From NCBI GenBank assembly GCA_914767715.1, contig OU612066.1, positions 30,108,283 through 30,172,282 of the forward strand: DNA of 64,000 nucleotides, in the 5' to 3' direction. The stretch comes from Membranipora membranacea. Its lineage: Eukaryota > Bryozoa > Gymnolaemata > Cheilostomatida > Membraniporidae. The notes below the pieces were generated by a model that was given only the letters and a program-made list of their open reading frames with translations, did no database searches and had not been told where the DNA came from. A program made the translations under genes and the position numbers. This document shows positions 61,260-64,000 of the stretch, piece by piece (the stretch's first letter is position 1; every line of letters begins with the position of its first letter).

Positions 61260-62607
61260 TACTGAAATGGAAATATTATTACAATAAAAATTACACTACA
61301 GCAAAGTACTCAGAATTTACAAATATTCCACACTTCCGCTTCTCGGTTCGACATTTGGGCAGATATATGGTGCCCTCAGAGTTTCTGGTAGAGTGTCTGA
61401 GTCCCTCCTTACGCAGCAGGAGCCGGTGTCGTAATGGGTGGTTTTCATCAGTCAATATACGGTGGATGTACTTATGGCACAAGTGGCTTAGTGTATCGTT
61501 TAGTGGCAGAATATTAGCAGCAGCTAATCTCTCGTCATAGTGTTCTATTTCAGAGTAGATGATTCTTAGAGCTAGTCGCTGACACCTCTCGATGTCATCC
61601 TTCTGATAATCAGTAGTGTACGGATACCACACAGCAACAGCATGGGAAATGACTAGAATGATTTGGGTTTTATACATCAAAACCAAGCTTTCCTGGTTGA
61701 CTCCAGACTGCTTCAGAATGCGTCGTCCATGGCATCGCTTGTTCGCTGACTTGGTGATATTAACGATATACGAGATGTTGGTCAATAGTGAGGCCGAGTA
61801 GTCACATTGTCAACATTATGAGACTTGTTCATTGTTAGTGGTTTCGACATTGTCATCTGTTTTTTGAGAGACAGATTAATTGTCTTAGTCTTGGCTGCGT
61901 TTAGCAACATCTTGTTCTCCAACGCCCAGTCTGAGCACTCATCGATTAGTTTTTGACCGATTTCTGATGGTTCGAATTCGACAGTTGTTTGAGTACTGCT
62001 GATGATTGGTAGATTATCTTTTCTCAGGGCGAAGTAGTTTGTCATGTCATCGGTATATTTAACATGGGTGGCGTTTGAAAATTACAGAGAATCAAAAAAG
62101 CTAGCCAAACCGTGGGTCCACTGTGTTACAACCTGCGATGTGAGATTTCACGTGATGTTGCTTAATTACAACTCGTTGCTGTCTGTTTTCTAGATAATCG
62201 GCAACTAAGGCGATAAGCGAGTCAGCGAGCTCAAAGTCCTTCAGTCTTTGTAGGAACAGAGAATGGTTCATGAGGTCGAAGGCTTTGCTGAAATCATATA
62301 GGATCATCTCAGCACCGATGTTGTTGATGTCATCCATCGCCTTGGTGAAGTCATTAAGGACGCTCACAAGCGCATCTGTGCAACCTACACCCTGCATGTA
62401 TGCGAACTGATTGCTTCTGAGTTTGGGCAGGAGTTTGTCGTGGAGTCGCCTGTTCATGAATAGCTCAGCGATTTTCCCGATATGCCAAAGAAGAGAGATG
62501 GGCCGATAATCTTTGCAGGTGGATGGTGAGTTGGATATTTCAATCGGCGTGACTTCGGCTGATTTGTAGAGTGTTGGGAATCTTGCTTCTCTTTGTGACA
62601 AAATCAT
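61260..62607 (-). pseudogene. 5'-truncated LINE reverse transcriptase
   Basis: On the minus strand: VTPIEISNSPSTCKDYRPIS (RT entry), CTDALVSVLNDFTKA, LYDFSKAFDLMNHSLF (motif A), then KYTDDMTNY, a conserved Y-x-D-D active site at about 62,050. The thumb follows: CSDWALENKMLLNAAKTK, VAVWYPY, QRLALRIIYSEIEHYDERLA and PKCRTEKRK at the end. Frameshifts occur near 62,100 and 61,785 and a stop lies before the active site, but this copy is much less decayed than its relative at 39,080-41,400. It lies downstream of the plus-strand transporter exon, in the opposite direction. Confidence 0.8.
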
Positions 62608-64000
62608 TTGTCACTATTGTCCATATAAAAAGACATTGCAAGTTGTGAGAGAAATAAATGCAGTTAAAACATGAAGGCTAACCATTACCTTATTGCCCTC
62701 ACTAGCCCAGTGCTGACCAATATTGACGGATGAAAAAGAAATGAGCCAGTTGACAATTTTGAATTATCTCACTCTTAGAATAGTCAAAATTTTGAGAAAA
62801 ATTCACTTTAATTCTATTGATCCTATAATTTTTGCTCGCTTTCTGAGATCGGGCTTCGTTAATCGGCGATATGTAGTGCTTACTTGACTGTAGCACAGTA
62901 GTTTGAGAAGACATTAGTAATGATCAGAAAACTATTATGTTGTTATCAACATTGTTGGGAGTTTCATGTTCTTACAGCGTTGAATTGTTATAGGTAAAAA
63001 AGACAGGAAAATAAAAAAGAGGGGGCTGTTTTTGTGTCTCTTTTGTTACTACTGAGCATTACCGTAGGGCGGGTATAAAAACCAAGTGTTAAAGAGGTTT
63101 GTCTGGATCAAACTTGATTCAGATTTTTATAGAAGATATATTGGGGAATTTGAGAATTTCACTTCCGGACTGATTCAACCAAGCAGGCAGAAAAAAAACA
63201 CCGAAAGGAGAAAAGAAACTGGTCATTGATCGCACTGTATTGCCATTTTGCTACGTGTTATTCAGCCTATTTAAAGTTGGATTTATATATTTATAAACAC
63301 GCTGTTTGAAATAATAGTGTTTGACACCATGTTGATAGTGACTTTTATGGCACCTATCCTTGTGTCATGGTAGGAATGTGACACACTGATCATTTCCTTT
63401 TTTACCGCAGCTGTACCGGTAATGATCTTAAAATATAACTTTAAGTCCGCACCCTTCCTTCTTTCAAACAATGTCTGCCATTCCACTTCAGCCATATCGA
63501 CGCGGATATGGTCACCACATCTTTATTGATATGCTCATTCAAATGCTTTATGGTGAAAAATATGAGAAAACTGTACCGAGACCAAAGCCTTGAAGAAGGC
63601 AATAAGCATTGATTGTGAACCATATGAAACTTTTGTGTTGGAGGAGGGGAAAATGAGAATTCCTGTCCTGCAGTCTTCCAGAGGCAGGCTGTAACTTCAA
63701 TATTCATTTTGCCCAGCTAACTTCAAATAAATATATGTTGAGTGAACATTTGCATGGGACTTACCTACAAACATATCCTTTTTGTGTATTCCCAAGTTTC
63801 GAATCAACAGCTCAACTCAAATTGAAATAAATGCTTCATGAATTCAGAGGAAAATCAAAAAGTTCCTGATTTTTCGCCTGCATTTTTCTGCACCAGATTT
63901 CGCGTAGAAATATCAATCTCTGAAATTTAGTCATGTTAGGGCATTTTACAATCGTTCACAAGCTGGCTTGCTAAATCCTGTCTGTTACCATAGGACTTTC
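62608..64000. other. Nothing recognised
   Basis: The rest of the presumed first intron of transporter copy 5. Checked on the plus strand for its exon 2 without success. Confidence 0.35.

Overview
The window is animal genomic DNA. Coding sequence is split into short exons with GT/AG borders and matching phases. The surrounding sequence is AT-rich and carries tRNA-derived SINEs, LINE (non-LTR) reverse-transcriptase relics, an LTR retrotransposon, foldback and TIR elements, and microsatellites. SLC18B1-type transporters, an F-type lectin domain and the repeat mix suggest a marine invertebrate, possibly a non-vertebrate deuterostome. The sequence alone does not fix the species.

Region 1 (1-33,035, almost all minus strand) is a tandem array of major-facilitator transporters of the SLC18B1 type (vesicular polyamine transporter family). 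Copy 1 (443-2062) is cut by the window edge and shows exons 1-4. Copy 2 (10,456-13,095) is a dead copy with lesions in every recognisable exon. Copy 3 (16,028-22,913) and copy 4 (26,494-33,035) are complete 11-exon genes of about 477 and 521 residues, and all their intron phases agree. Two orphan exon duplicates lie in or near copy 3: an exon-3 scrap at 21,068-21,146 and a frameshifted exon 1 at 23,138-23,306. A first exon of a fifth copy is on the plus strand at 60,534-60,707. A complete five-exon gene sits between copies 1 and 2 (4262-8332, minus). It encodes a secreted 251-residue protein with an N-terminal PAN/apple-like region and a C-terminal F-type lectin (fucolectin, F5/8C fold) domain whose fucose-contact motif looks lost.

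Region 2 (33-45 kb) has no recognised gene. It holds a 150-bp near-perfect hairpin, a TTA microsatellite, a TIR element enclosing a tRNA-like segment, and two decayed LINE fragments.

Region 3 (45,070-56,576) is an 11.5-kb LTR retroelement. It has 178-bp LTRs differing at 3 positions, a primer-binding-site candidate, a polypurine tract, a broken gag with two CCHC knuckles and no recognisable pol. It is inserted in an older LINE with a 5-bp target-site duplication. Between its gag and its 3' LTR lie at least four exons, with intact splice sites and introns, of a Ser/Pro/Lys-rich disordered protein on the same strand as gag. This apparent intron-containing cargo inside an LTR pair is the most unusual observation here.

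Region 4 (56.6-64 kb) holds the other half of the interrupted LINE, SINEs, the plus-strand transporter exon, and a 5'-truncated LINE lying downstream of that exon.
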